The position numbers and the translations under genes are program-made. Shown here piece by piece: positions 36,792-48,400 of a stretch of 64,000 nt of DNA. Location: assembly GCA_013398955.1 (NCBI GenBank), contig VWPU01002890.1, positions 62,001 through 126,000 of the forward strand, read 5' to 3'. Position 1 is the first letter of the stretch. Each line of letters starts with the position of its first letter. A model generated the notes under the pieces. It had not been told where the DNA came from. It was given only the letters and a program-made list of their open reading frames with translations, and did not search any database. Origin of the DNA: Callaeas wilsoni (lineage: Eukaryota > Chordata > Aves > Passeriformes > Callaeidae).

Positions 36792-39700
36792 ATTTTGGTA
36801 TAGGGTCAAAGTTACACATTCAAATCAGGGATCAAGTTTAAATTATCACATATCTAGACTGATATGAAAACTGTGTACAATTGTGAAGTTTTCTTCTGCT
36901 CTGAAATATTTTCTTAATATTCCGTTAACAAATTTTCTGATGCTTCTTGAATTTAAATGTGTCGAGGAACTGCTTCTTACACAGTGAAAAAATAATATTT
37001 TTGAATTAAGCAATATTACTATTTTTATGTAAAGAAAAATGCATATTCTAGCTTAAGTAATTACTTTTGGCCTATGTTTATTTTCTTTGGAGTTTAGTAA
37101 GTGCATTATTCTCTCCCAATTGCCTTAATGTAATGTATGAAGCCACACAATGTAAAAAGAAGTCAAACTTACATCCACAGAAGTAGCATATTTTTTAACA
37201 CAGCTGTACACTATATATTTATTGCTTTTTACTTTTGGGTTTTATTTGCAACCATGCAACAATTGTTGCAGCCATGATCTGATTTGCTTGTATATTTAGG
37301 TATAATAATAATCAATGTATATACTATCTGTGCATACATTTCTATTTTTATTCTGATCTGTCATATAGGTTTGAGAGACCTCTTTTATCACATGCCCTCA
37401 TGGTTTGGTTCTTTGATATGCTTCCAGCTGTCCCCTCATTCCTCACCGAATTTGCTCTTTTTTGGAACTTTAATAGACAGTGCACTATGAGAACTTCATA
37501 TCTTCCTATATTCACAAGATGTTAAAGATAATAATGCAGTTTGTGTCACAGAGAAGGTGTTGCAAATCTTGTTATGGGACTCCTGATGTGCAGACTCCCA
37601 GCTATTTTCTCAGGCAATAGTTTTGCCACTTATTTTTGATCTGTCAACTTTGTGATTTTCTTACAGTCTTCTCAAAATGAAAACTGAAGATATAAACATC
37701 AATGTTCTCACCACATTCTTTTGGCAGAGAGGTTCCATAAAGTCTGACACTTGGCTATATTTTGTTTTGCATTCGCTGTAGGTGGTTGTCTAAATTTGTT
37801 GGCAAAGACCAGGTAAAAGTGATATCCTTTGAATGCACCTTGAAGATGTCAGTTGCTTTCCAGTATTTCTGCTGCTTTCTAGTAGTGCCAGTGGTCTCTG
37901 AGAGCATGATGTCAAAACCAGTCCAAAGTACAAATGAGTAGGTGTGTTTAGTGTATACTTATGCAAAATTTAAACTGTTTAGAGTTTAGGAAAGCTGACG
38001 TACATTAAACATGCACACTTTTTAATGCTTCTCAGAAAGCATTGATTATATTTCATAGGACAATGACTGTGTTAATTAGACACAAGAGTGTTGACAGCAC
38101 TATAAAATTAACAGGCACGTAGACATGTTCGACATGCAGTTTACTTGGTGTTGATACCAATTCAGCATTCCTCCTGGCAAAAGTGAGCTTGGAAGTTATA
38201 TGCTTTACATAGACACAATCACAGAAACTCCGGTTTCCCTCTGCTCTACCTGGAAGTCATATAGCTGTTAATTGAAGGGAAGAAGGGAATTCTGCAGCAT
38301 TAAACATGAAAGGCTCCTTCAAGAGGAAAGGGACAAACACCAGTAGGTTCTGTTTCAGCTCCATGCACAAGTGCAGTCATTTAAGGCAGAATCTGCTCTC
38401 CATATCAGTGACTAAAATGACACTTCACTTTCTAATAATTAATGTCATTTCTGTAGGATCCAATATAAATTCATCAAAAACGCAGCCCCATCCTAAGCAG
38501 GTGATAGTCACCCATATTAACTGGAGAATTTCCGGTGATATGAGATTTTCTAAAATTTAAATGAGAGATGTGAAATCTTTCAAATCAGGGGAAATAAATA
38601 CGTATCATCATGGTATAGACTGCTAGGCTAATAACTCTAGAGAAAACTTACATCAACTCCAGATGATTATTTGCTTCTTGCTTGTATGAGAAAGAGTGAT
38701 GATATCTTGGAAGCATGGGCAATTTTTTCTAAATTATGGATGATATTTTTTATAGACTTTATTTCTCTAATCATAATGACAGTAGGGTTCCCTTATTCTG
38801 CTCATTGGGGAGTAAATGGAAACAACAATCCAAATGATACTCGAGCTCTTATATGTCTTCGTTCCTTGCATAATAATCTGTTATGGATGTGAAGCATAAG
38901 AACTATTGATCTGACTGAGTTCATAGAAATTTTCCTAACAGAATAATTCATTTCTTGAAGCACTTAAGTCTCATCCAGGAAAAGAATGCCATTCTTTGCA
39001 AATATTGCAAGATGACACAGGCAAAATATTTCCTATCCCAGTTTCAGCACCAAGCAATAGGTAGGCTGCTTCTGCTATAAGCAAATGTAGTTTCTAACCA
39101 ACAATGACAAGCCATTTTCACAAGTAACACCACTGTTAGTATTTGCTAGAACCTTGATGTATTAAACTTCAGCTTTGCTGCAAGTATCTATGATCTGTTA
39201 CGGAATTTTGGAGATTGGACAAACGCATTTGTCTGAAAATAAAGGTTGAAATAGTTCATTCTTATATACTATGGAGCTGTATTTTCAGTAGGTATGCTTT
39301 GCATTGCTGTTTGTTTTGATTGGGTATGAAAATGTGCAAAACAGTAAGGGATCAAAATTGCTACCTGCCTTTCTAATATCTAAATGCGTATAAATATTTT
39401 GACACGAGGAGCAAAGATTTTAAAATGCTAAGCACTACAGCAAAATGGATTAGCCTTTAGTAAGGGGAGCTTCAAATTGCAAGTGCCAGGGGGTTAATGG
39501 AAAGCAGTGTGTCATATTTCCTGATTTACCCTTTCACTATCTTGTCCAAAACACCTGGGTAATGTGTTGCACATAAATTATAATTCAATAAGCATACTTT
39601 GAGTTTCAATCCTTATTCTTTTCAAAAGTTTCAAATAAACTGTACAGAAATTCTGACTGTGGTAAAGTGCTCTGCTTTGGTTAGTGCTATAGCAATACCC

Positions 39701-40459
39701 CATGGGCAGAATGAACATAAGGTAGAATTGATCAGCCTTTTTGATAACTTCAGAGTAGTTGAAGATCTAGAGATACTCTACAACATTTTCCTAGTGGACT
39801 CATGGAACAAAATGTATTTATTTTAAATGATTTTTTAATATTTGTCTCTTTTAGTTTGCTGGGAACACAGAAACATTTTGTATGAGACTAAGTTTGAAAG
39901 ATATGGTGGTTTTATTATTTTCATAAACAGAGTTCAGACATATGTGACATGATACCTTGGTAATGTACGTTTAACTTGGACTTCACCCTCTCTTCCTGAC
40001 ATGCTCTAACTTCAGTCTTCAGCTCTGATAGCAGAAAGGCCATGGAAGATGACTGGCTTGCAAAGGATTTACCACACCTCTTGTCAGCTTTGCAGATGGC
40101 TGTGGATGCTGTGCTGCCATGGCTGAAACACCTCAGCGACAGCAGCACATTTGTAGCCTTGTAAAACCGGGATATGGTGAGCTGGAATCAAAAGGTAAAA
40201 TACATTTCGACAGCTTAAGAAATATTTATTAGCTTCTCCCAGTTCTTGGGTACAGGCAAAGCTGTTTGAGAGGGAAGGGGTATCGCATATTGGCTGTGGT
40301 AGACTGCCCTTCATGCAGTAAGTCTTTGTCAGGGACAGGGTTGTGCCTCCCTCTCTCTGTACCTGACCAATGTGCCAAATCTCAAGGATTTCTAAGGGCA
40401 CCATAATTTATAAGGGATAATCAGATTCTGCTTTATGTCAGCTAATGATACTACTTTCA
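36792..40459. other. Unique AT-rich DNA, nothing recognised
   Basis: No gene or interspersed repeat identified. It holds the 16-bp perfect palindrome at 37255-37270. Confidence 0.5.
37255..37270. promoter_or_regulatory. Perfect 16-bp palindrome, possible dimer binding site
   Basis: TGCAACAATTGTTGCA equals its own reverse complement over all 16 bases. The centre holds ACAAT and ATTGT head to head, the core read by SOX HMG-box factors. The outer TTGCA/TGCAA halves resemble C/EBP half sites. Binding is inference only, since such motifs occur by chance in AT-rich DNA. Confidence 0.3.
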
Positions 40460-40872
40460 TGTCCTGGTTCCAGACAGGACAGAGTTAATATTTTGCAGTA
40501 GCCCAGAGGGGGCATATGGCTAGGATGAGAAGGTTATTCTATACCACCTCGTGTCATCACTGAGGGCAGGGAAAAGGGACTCTCTTCTGGGGAGAAGGGG
40601 TTCCTGCTGGTCAAGAAAATGTGGTGGAGGGAGCTGTCCAGTGTTTTCTGTTATTAAGGAGTTTTTCAGTGTGAATCATTTATTTTCTTATACCTTTTGT
40701 TATTAATATTGTAGCTGTTACTATCTGTTTTCTTATCTCATTGCTGTTTCCAGTAAATTGTTCTTATCTCAACTCATGGTCTTTGGTGCCTCCAGCTGGA
40801 GGGAGAAGAGGGAGTGGTGCATGGTTTTAGTGGGAGTACTATATTGGAGAATACAATTCCTAAACCATCACA
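40460..40872 (+). mobile_element. ERVL-like solo LTR, diverged
   Basis: Starts TGTCCTGGTTCCAGACAGG, continues with 'agagttaat', and ends with TTCCTAAACCATCACA at 40872, about 413 bp. Both ends, and an internal 'ttgttcttatctcaactcatg'-type block, are recognisably homologous to the LTR at 23194-23769, which has TGTCCTGGTT, 'ctgttcttacctcaaccc' and a TTAAACCA terminus. The middle differs in length and sequence, so it belongs to a related but different subfamily. The flanks tttca and tctcc share only three of five positions, so no target duplication can be claimed. No internal viral genes adjoin. Confidence 0.78.
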
Positions 40873-43800
40873 TCTCCCCATCTTGTTCCCCAGGAATTTT
40901 TCTTCCTCTCCACTCATCCCACTTCCCTCACCCTTTGCTAGTGCCCCACTTTGCCACTTGATAAAGTGGTGTTTTCTTTCCAGCCATACCACCGAAGAAG
41001 GACTAGGAAATGGAGCAGAGGAATGTTTTGATCTATAGAAGTTCTCAAGATCAGATTCCCAGGAACATTCTTGCCAGAGAGATAGATGGTATTGGTACCA
41101 AGTGTCTTGTAAATTGTTGAAGAATTACTCTGAGATTACTTGCATTTCCATCTTCACATACTATGTTATTCATCCTTTCATATGAGTTTTTATCTGGCTG
41201 TTTGGTATTAGATATAGCGTACAGAATTTATATATAATATTTCTAACTGCTTTTTCACCTTCTTGGATTTTGATTGATTTATAAAATCAATCAAATCATT
41301 GTTTTACTTTCTGATCTTCTTTTCATTCTTCTCCTTTCTAAAATGAATATCAGGATATTTTTCTGCGATGTTGCACTTTCTACTCTTTCTCAATTTCCTC
41401 TGCAGCTATTCCAAGAAAAAAAGAAATCAAACTATTTTTCTGATGATGAATTCACTAGATCTGCTCTACCTTTTCAAAGAACTTTGTAGTATTGAATGTA
41501 CCTCTCAAAAGAAATGCCACACAAACAAAGTTCTTCAAAGCGAATTTAATAGTAGACAAAAAGAATGCTGACAGTCTCAGTCCCAAAGAAATTAATGGGA
41601 TTTTGGTCATTAATTTTCTATAAGGGCACTATTTTGTGCTGGTATACAAGAAGTTCTGATCCAATAACCATCAGTAGATGAAGTTGCATTAATTGTGTTC
41701 AAAATGAAAGAGCAGTTCAAGGTTTCAGCTGCTACTCACAAAAATATCTAAATCCAAAGGCTTTGTTTTACCACGAAAATTTTGTTTCAAAATGCTCTTT
41801 ATTTTTGTATTTTATTTTTATACAAAGCCTGTGTTGATTATTTTTCTGTTGTGTTTTTTTTTTTCCCCAATTATTTGTTTATCATATCAGGAAACATCAT
41901 GCTATTAATGCATTCCAATGTGAGAGCATCCCTGTCACTATATTAGCTCTTGAGCAGTCCTATCTTATGTTCTGATTCTCCTGCTGTAATGTTTTCTATG
42001 GTACATATAACTTTGAGAACTCTGCAGCTCAGTTATATATAAAAATTTCTGAGCTAAGAGAAAAGGATAAAACCTGGGAACATGGCAGCACACGTGTTGA
42101 AAGGAAAATTCCCCCTGCTGCTCTCAGGATCAGTGCCTTTAAACCTCTCCTGGCCTGTTATACTTAGTAATTTAAAAGTTGCATGGCATGATAGCTTTAG
42201 TTAATTTATTGAGTTTAGACGTGTCTTATAATGACTGGACATTAATTCTTCCTCAGTATCTTGTAGTGAACCCTTCCCTGAGTGTTTATTGCATATAAGT
42301 TTGGTAGCTGTTGTCTGTAAATTTCCACAATTAGGTATAGAGTAAGACTTCCCTCATCAAAAAGCTTTCCCACATCAATTTCCCTGATTGAATTGAGAGA
42401 TAAATCCTTCATGTTGATGTGGAGAGTGAGAACATATCACCCCATTGACCAGTACATGGTGGAGATCCATAACTGCACCATGGAGTCAGCCTTGATAGCA
42501 GATAGCAGTATGTACTCCAGATGATTAAAGACATTAAGCATAACTAGACTGGATTCTGCATTTTTTCTACTTTTAGTAGAGATTTACTTTCTCTGCTATT
42601 TACCTTATAGGAGCTCATAGATAATATTCCATTTTAGCCTTTACTCTCTCCATTATATTTACATTAATGATACTGAAAATTTTATCAGACATTGTTCAAA
42701 GCCTTACATAATATTAACTGTATAATATATATTTCTTTATAATATTTATTAAAACATTGCATTTTTTTCTCAGGTATCTGGAGCATTTTTGGTAGAGCAA
42801 TTAGCTTTACTATTTCTGTTTTGTTTTCTTTTTAACTTCATGATTTTTTATTTTTTCTTTTGTTTCATCTTTTTTTGTGCCTCTGGAATGTTTCATTACA
42901 TAAAATTTAAAATGCACACTACTTTTACTCTGTGATGTATGCCAGCTTTTATTGGGCTTCTTATACCTTACTATATTTGTTTTCATGTGACATAGGAAAT
43001 CCTTGTTTATTTCTTAAAAGCACCTTTAAAGATTTTTCTGTCTCATGCTTCATGGGATTTCAAAGAATTTTTAAATAAAAACAATGGATCTCATATTTAA
43101 CTTTTTGTTTTCCTTTTTTTCTTTCTTCACAATTCTGGCCAGCCTGAGGTTACCTTTTAAAGAATGGTGAATAGATTGAGGCTACGATTGAGAAGTTTTC
43201 ATCCTTACCCTCTGGAGACATACAGAACTCACCAGATCACTCTGATCTTTTTCAGGAGTATTGGAGAAAAGTAATTTTTTTGTAATACAATTTTTGATCC
43301 TACAGAGACATATATAATTCAGTGCACAGAGGGAAGAGATGGTGACCACAGCTTTTTTAGAGCTGCTGAGAAACAAGATAAATAAGATAACTTTTTGAAC
43401 TTCTGTCTAAAAAGCAAAAGCATCTATTGCATATTATCCTGCTGAACACTGGACCCAGTGTTCAGCAACAGCGAACGCTAAGCTGATGTAACTGACAGAG
43501 ATCAGTTGGCTTAAGGTAATATGAATAATATTTTTAAGCAAAAGCTGATATTTTCATGAGATCACGTGAGGCCTGTGCCACTGTTAAAAGCAAAGAATAA
43601 TAGATATTATGAATAAAGTAAAACAGAAATAGAAATGGAATTATGGAATGGTTTCCATTGTGCTCAACAAAGATAAAATGATAATTTTTGTAAGCCACAG
43701 AAAATGTTATTATAATTATCTGTCATGATGATGCAAATAGTTTGTGCTGGCCACAGTATTCAGACTCCCACAAAGTTATCTTGTTTCTCACATCCATTTC

Positions 43801-44807
43801 CTACCTTGAGGAAAATCTACAGTGTAGGCAGAAATTCAGAAAATGAGATGTACATTATAAGCCCATGGAGATTAAATTTATCCGGAAAAGTAATCACAGA
43901 CCAGAACGTTATTTATAGGTAGCTTGCCTGGGACCTTAATACAAGAAAATTACACTATAGTCAGAACAAAATTTACTTTAAATTAGAGCTCAAAGGTAAA
44001 CATGATGTCCCAGTTTTAAATGGAGGAGACGAGAAACTGTTATAGTAATTCTGAGGTTTTGAGTTAAAGACAAATGAAACCAGCACCTTAGGATTTTTAC
44101 TGAGACTAATAAATTGCAGTCACTAGTGACAAAGATTATCCAGGACTTGGTGGCTGACTGTAACAGTTTTGAGTAGCATTGGGACTGCAGCTATAGTAAT
44201 GAAGAATATATGAAAGTGAAGTTCAAAATTAGGATTTTTCATGGTAGTTAAGTTGTGTAGCATCTGTTGAGAGGAGTCACAGTAACAAGGTTTTGTAAGT
44301 GCTTTTTTCCCGTGTGTCACCAAGTATAGCTGAGATTAAATGAAAAAATCCCTTCTTACATACATTCAGCAGCTGATCACTAGCAACGTCAGTGTCTGTC
44401 AGGTGTTTTTTACTTATAAACACAGGGGAGCCCTGCTACAGTCATTGTTATGTTAAATACAACATACCTTGTCTAGCAATGCATGTAACTACACGTTTAC
44501 CTTTCAAAATTCCTACCTCTATTGTAGAGAATCAAGGCCTCGGTGCACATTTATTCAAAACTCCTCCGAAATCATGCAGCACTGACGTCTTGATTTGGTA
44601 AAAATTTATGTGTGTCAAGGCTTCAGAGCTTCAAGGCATAAGTGTATGGGTTTAAGGTTAAGTTTGCATCGCTCCTGCAGTTCACATGAAAAACCATCCC
44701 TAGTGCCATTGGCAAGTGCAACACATCAATCATTCTGCTTCACGTGGGGGCACAGGAGGAGGCATGTGTGTGTAAAGCTCCAACAGCAATTCTTCCCCTT
44801 TTGACAG
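40873..44807. other. Unique AT-rich DNA, nothing recognised
   Basis: Very T-rich around 42.5-43.1 kb. Apart from the palindrome at 43441-43466 no structured or repeated element was identified, and no open frame exceeds about 75 codons. Confidence 0.5.
43441..43466. repeat. Perfect inverted repeat, 12-bp arms and 2-bp spacer
   Basis: GCTGAACACTGG, AC, CCAGTGTTCAGC. The arms pair perfectly with a 2-base spacer, so a transcript would fold into a stem of about 11 pairs with a GACC tetraloop-sized turn. It is too short for a typical microRNA precursor, and the flanks do not extend the pairing. It could be a decayed transposon remnant, a factor site or chance. Confidence 0.7.
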
Positions 44808-45400
44808 CCCTAGAAAAAGTATAGCTGGAATACTACGTCCAGTTTTAGCATATTTTTCCACAAGGCATGGACCATTTAGGCAAGTCGCAAAATAATGATC
44901 AGAGGTCTAAAAATTGTGTGGAAAGAAATATTAGAAGAAATGAGATTGTTCATGTCAGAGAACATCAGGAAGGCAGAGTAACCAATTTCCAAATGTTGCT
45001 ACAGAATAACTGAAAGTGAAAAATAGTACTTTCCACATGCAGGATGTTGGACATATAATAGTAAATTCAAAGAAAACAAAACACAGGTTAGGAACTAAAA
45101 AATTATAACAACAGCTAAATACTACAATAAATTGACTAGGAAGGTTGTGGAATCTTCTGCCATTTAAGGTTTCAAAAGGCAGGCTGGATAGATGTCCCTC
45201 CGGTGTTTGGATGTTGGACATATAATAGTAAATTCAAAGAAAACAAAACATAGGTTAGGAACTAAAAAAATATAACAAGAGCTAAATACTACAATAAATT
45301 GACTAGGAAGGTTGTGGAATCTTCTGCCATTTAAGGTTTCAAAAGACAGGCCGGATAGATGTCCCTCCGGTGTTTATGCGGGGGAATAATTATGAAATAG
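44808..45400 (+). mobile_element. Ancient CR1 LINE fragment
   Basis: Plus-strand text keeps the order of the CR1 ORF2 3' part in decayed form. It shows 'ctggaatactacgtccagtt', then 'acaaggcatggaccatttag', then 'aataatgatcagaggtctaa'. Later come 'ggttgtggaatcttctgcca' and 'aggctggatagatgtccctc'. These correspond to the classic amniote CR1 words 'ggaatactgcgtccagttctg', 'aaaatgattagaggtctgg', 'gaggttgtggaatctcc' and 'caggttggacaaacacctgtc'. The divergence is much greater than in the other CR1 copies here. The right boundary is uncertain. Confidence 0.65.
45044..45377. repeat. Tandem duplication, two 167-bp units inside the old CR1
   Basis: Copy 1 (45044-45210) and copy 2 (45211-45377) both start atgttggacatataatag and align without gaps. 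I count about five substitutions plus the last two bases, roughly 97% identity. The unit contains the CR1-derived 'gaaggttgtggaatcttctg' block, so the duplication happened long after the CR1 had decayed. Confidence 0.95.
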
Positions 45401-48400
45401 CAATTTGCTTCCTGAAATGACATGTAGGTTATGAAGCAGAACTCAAGTTGAAAAGCTGTGTGATTTTGTGCCAGGGCAAATTTCAGCAGATACAGCTTTG
45501 TCTGGCTGGGCTTCTAAGTGATCCTTAAACTTTTAAGTTATCCTGGTGTAATGCTTGGGGAGAGAGAGGGAGCACAGATACCATGGTGACCCTAAACGAC
45601 AGGCAGGGACTAGCAATGTGGTTCAACAGTGGAGAAAGGCTTAAGCTAAGGAAAGAAAACAGCAGCAGTGAGTTTTTGGCTACAAAAATGAGGGTCTATT
45701 GGACTATCTTTCATCTCATGGTCACATCTAATTGTACAATACCTGAACATTTTCCATTAAAAAAATGAAAAAACTTTGGGAAATTAATTTGGAACTGTGC
45801 AAGTAAAACACTAATATTATACTTCCTTTCATTTGGATTTGTCAAGAAATACAACTTTATAGAACACTGCTATTTATTACATTTTTCTTGTAAGTAAATA
45901 TTTTAAAAGTAAAATACAGGCTGTTAAGCCTGCAAAAAATTAGATATTAAATACCTTAGGTTTTGTAGGGTGCCTTTTCATTCCATATTATTAGAAAATA
46001 AATCCTACCAAGAAATAGGATTGCATAAGTAAGGACTTTTGGTGAAAAAATGGGTTTGTTTCATTTTTAAATCTAAGCTGTTGATACCTATAGATAAATC
46101 CACAAATACTAATAGCAAGGACAAGACACATTAAGTATGTTGTTGGAGTAGTTTCCCAAAGCAATATTGCTGTAGTCTGGCCCAAAGCCAAATGGAAATT
46201 TATCAAATAGATTAAATGGTAAAACTAATGGTAGCGTTTCAGACCTAAGTCTTAAATGGGAAATAAAGGTTCCACAGAAAATTGGAAAGTAAACAGTGAC
46301 TACTTAAATATGCAGTATGCCCACAGCAGCCCTTTAATATAGCTGTGATTAAGACATATGGCGGAAAATGTATGCTCACCCTTTCAGCAATAATCAAATT
46401 AATATTCGGTTGACCTTTTCAATAAATAGAATTGGTCAGTGTCAAGGAATAAGCAACAGACAGATTTCTTTAATAAGATGATATAGGAAAAGATTGTGAG
46501 ATCAGATAATCTCCTCCAAGCTGATTTTTTTTCCCTCATACTTTAAGTTACTTCTAATTTCTTGCCATTTCTTTTCCCAAGCATACCAGATATTTCTTTT
46601 TCTTCTGTTTCTGGTCTGTTCTCCATCATTATTAGATGAAGCCATTTGATCAAATTTATTATTTCCTTTGCAGCCATTTCTTTGACCATTAAAAGTTTCC
46701 ACCAGAAAGTTTTATTCCCTGTAATGTGGGCATCTTTTGGGAATGATGCACTTTATGAGTTACTCCCAGGAATGTCCTTGGACATAACTCTTCCTTCCTT
46801 CCATATTTGCTCAGACTTAGCTTTGGACCCCATACTTCCCAAACGGAAGACTCCAGTCTTTGTTGGCTTCATAGCATCTCCCCCGTTGTCCTTCCCCTTT
46901 CCCAGAACTGGCTGCTACTCTTTTGGCAATGCTGAAAATCCTGTCAGGTTTCACTCCTGCAACCCAGAAAGATTTAAGCTTCATCCTCTGCAGATTCAGG
47001 TTCCAAATTTTATCTGCCAACTATCATCTTCATCTTTATAGATTTCTTTTGCTCTCTACTTTTTTTCTCCCTGTCTTCCCAATTCTGTCCTTCTTTATTG
47101 GAGTTGTCATTTTTTGGCATCTGATTTCCTTTTATTGCACCCTACTAATATTCTGATTTTTCCAGTGAGTCTTGGACAGTAAGGATCTTCAAACAGCATC
47201 TGATCTTAAAAATGTAGGGAGAAAACAGAAGTGATGAAGACAAATCTGATGGATTGAAACGACCTTAGTACTAGGATAGTGGTAATACAAAGAAACAGTG
47301 AAAAATTTTGAAAAGAAATACTAAAAATATGACCGAGTGATTATGATGTTTATCAGAAATTCTCCTTGGAACCAAGTCAGCTAGTACTGAAAATAATTTT
47401 GCTCCAGTAGAAACTGGAATAGGCTGTTTTCAACCTACCACAGAAAATTCATTGGAGGTTTGGTGGAAAACTGTACATATTATTGCAACTCTTTCAGAAA
47501 CTTGATAATACTTATAATACTTTCTTGTTTTATGTTATTCTAGCTGTTTTTTCTGTTTTTTTTTTTTTTTGTTTTATTCCTTTGCGTTTTTTAGCAGTGA
47601 TAGCAAAGGAATTTTTCTAAGGCAATGTCACTGTTATTATTATAATTGTTGACATTATTTGCATTTGGAAAACTTTATCTTATGTCTCATTTACATGTGA
47701 TGTATCTTGAAATGTCTGTGATATATGGATATATGCCTGCATTGTCTCCTGACAAATGTACTGCACATGAAATATTTCTTCTCGATCATAAAGGGGATGA
47801 TTTCAAAAACTATAAATACCCCATAAACATTTCTATGGTATTTTCTTTGAGATGCTGCTTATTTTTATGTTCTGCCTCATACAAGTCAGAATTTTAGATT
47901 TCCTTTGCTCTCCTTTATTTGTACCGTGATCTGTCATTGATACTTTGTTGTGAATGAAGATGTCTGCTATATAACACCAGTCAGAATGCAGGGTGTCAAT
48001 AAAAGAACTAAAATGCAAGTTTGCCATTCAGGGAGCAGTATCTCTGAATCAGAGACTTGCTCTTAATTCACAAAGGCAGTGAATTCTGCAGGCAGGTTTT
48101 GTGGCAAGTTATATGGAGAAACTGTAGGTGATTTGGACATGCTACAAATGCAGACAAATTGTTGCATGGATAGTGCATAAATAAAATAAGAGAATCACTA
48201 ATTATTTAACTGATGGAAGATACTTTGATCCGTAAAAAAAAAAAGAAAAATAATAAGAATTGAGCCTTCAGCTTCTGTGACATGCCTTTTCTTTACGATG
48301 TCATTTGAAAAGGTTTCCTTCGTAAAATGTGAAGTTATAGTTCAGAGAAGTTTTATTTTCATTCTTAGGCTTCATGTTGCCATTGTATATGTGCTTCTGG

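Noticed and set aside
36560..36841. Open frames of repeated Pro-Ser-Phe-Leu (plus) and Lys-Glu-Gly-Arg (minus)
   Set aside because: They are translations of the (TTCC)n microsatellite, open only because a tetranucleotide repeat without stops cycles through all frames.
46646..47041. 131-codon plus-strand open frame
   Set aside because: Hydrophobic and serine/proline-rich composition from a pyrimidine-rich strand, no recognised motif, no convincing splice sites.
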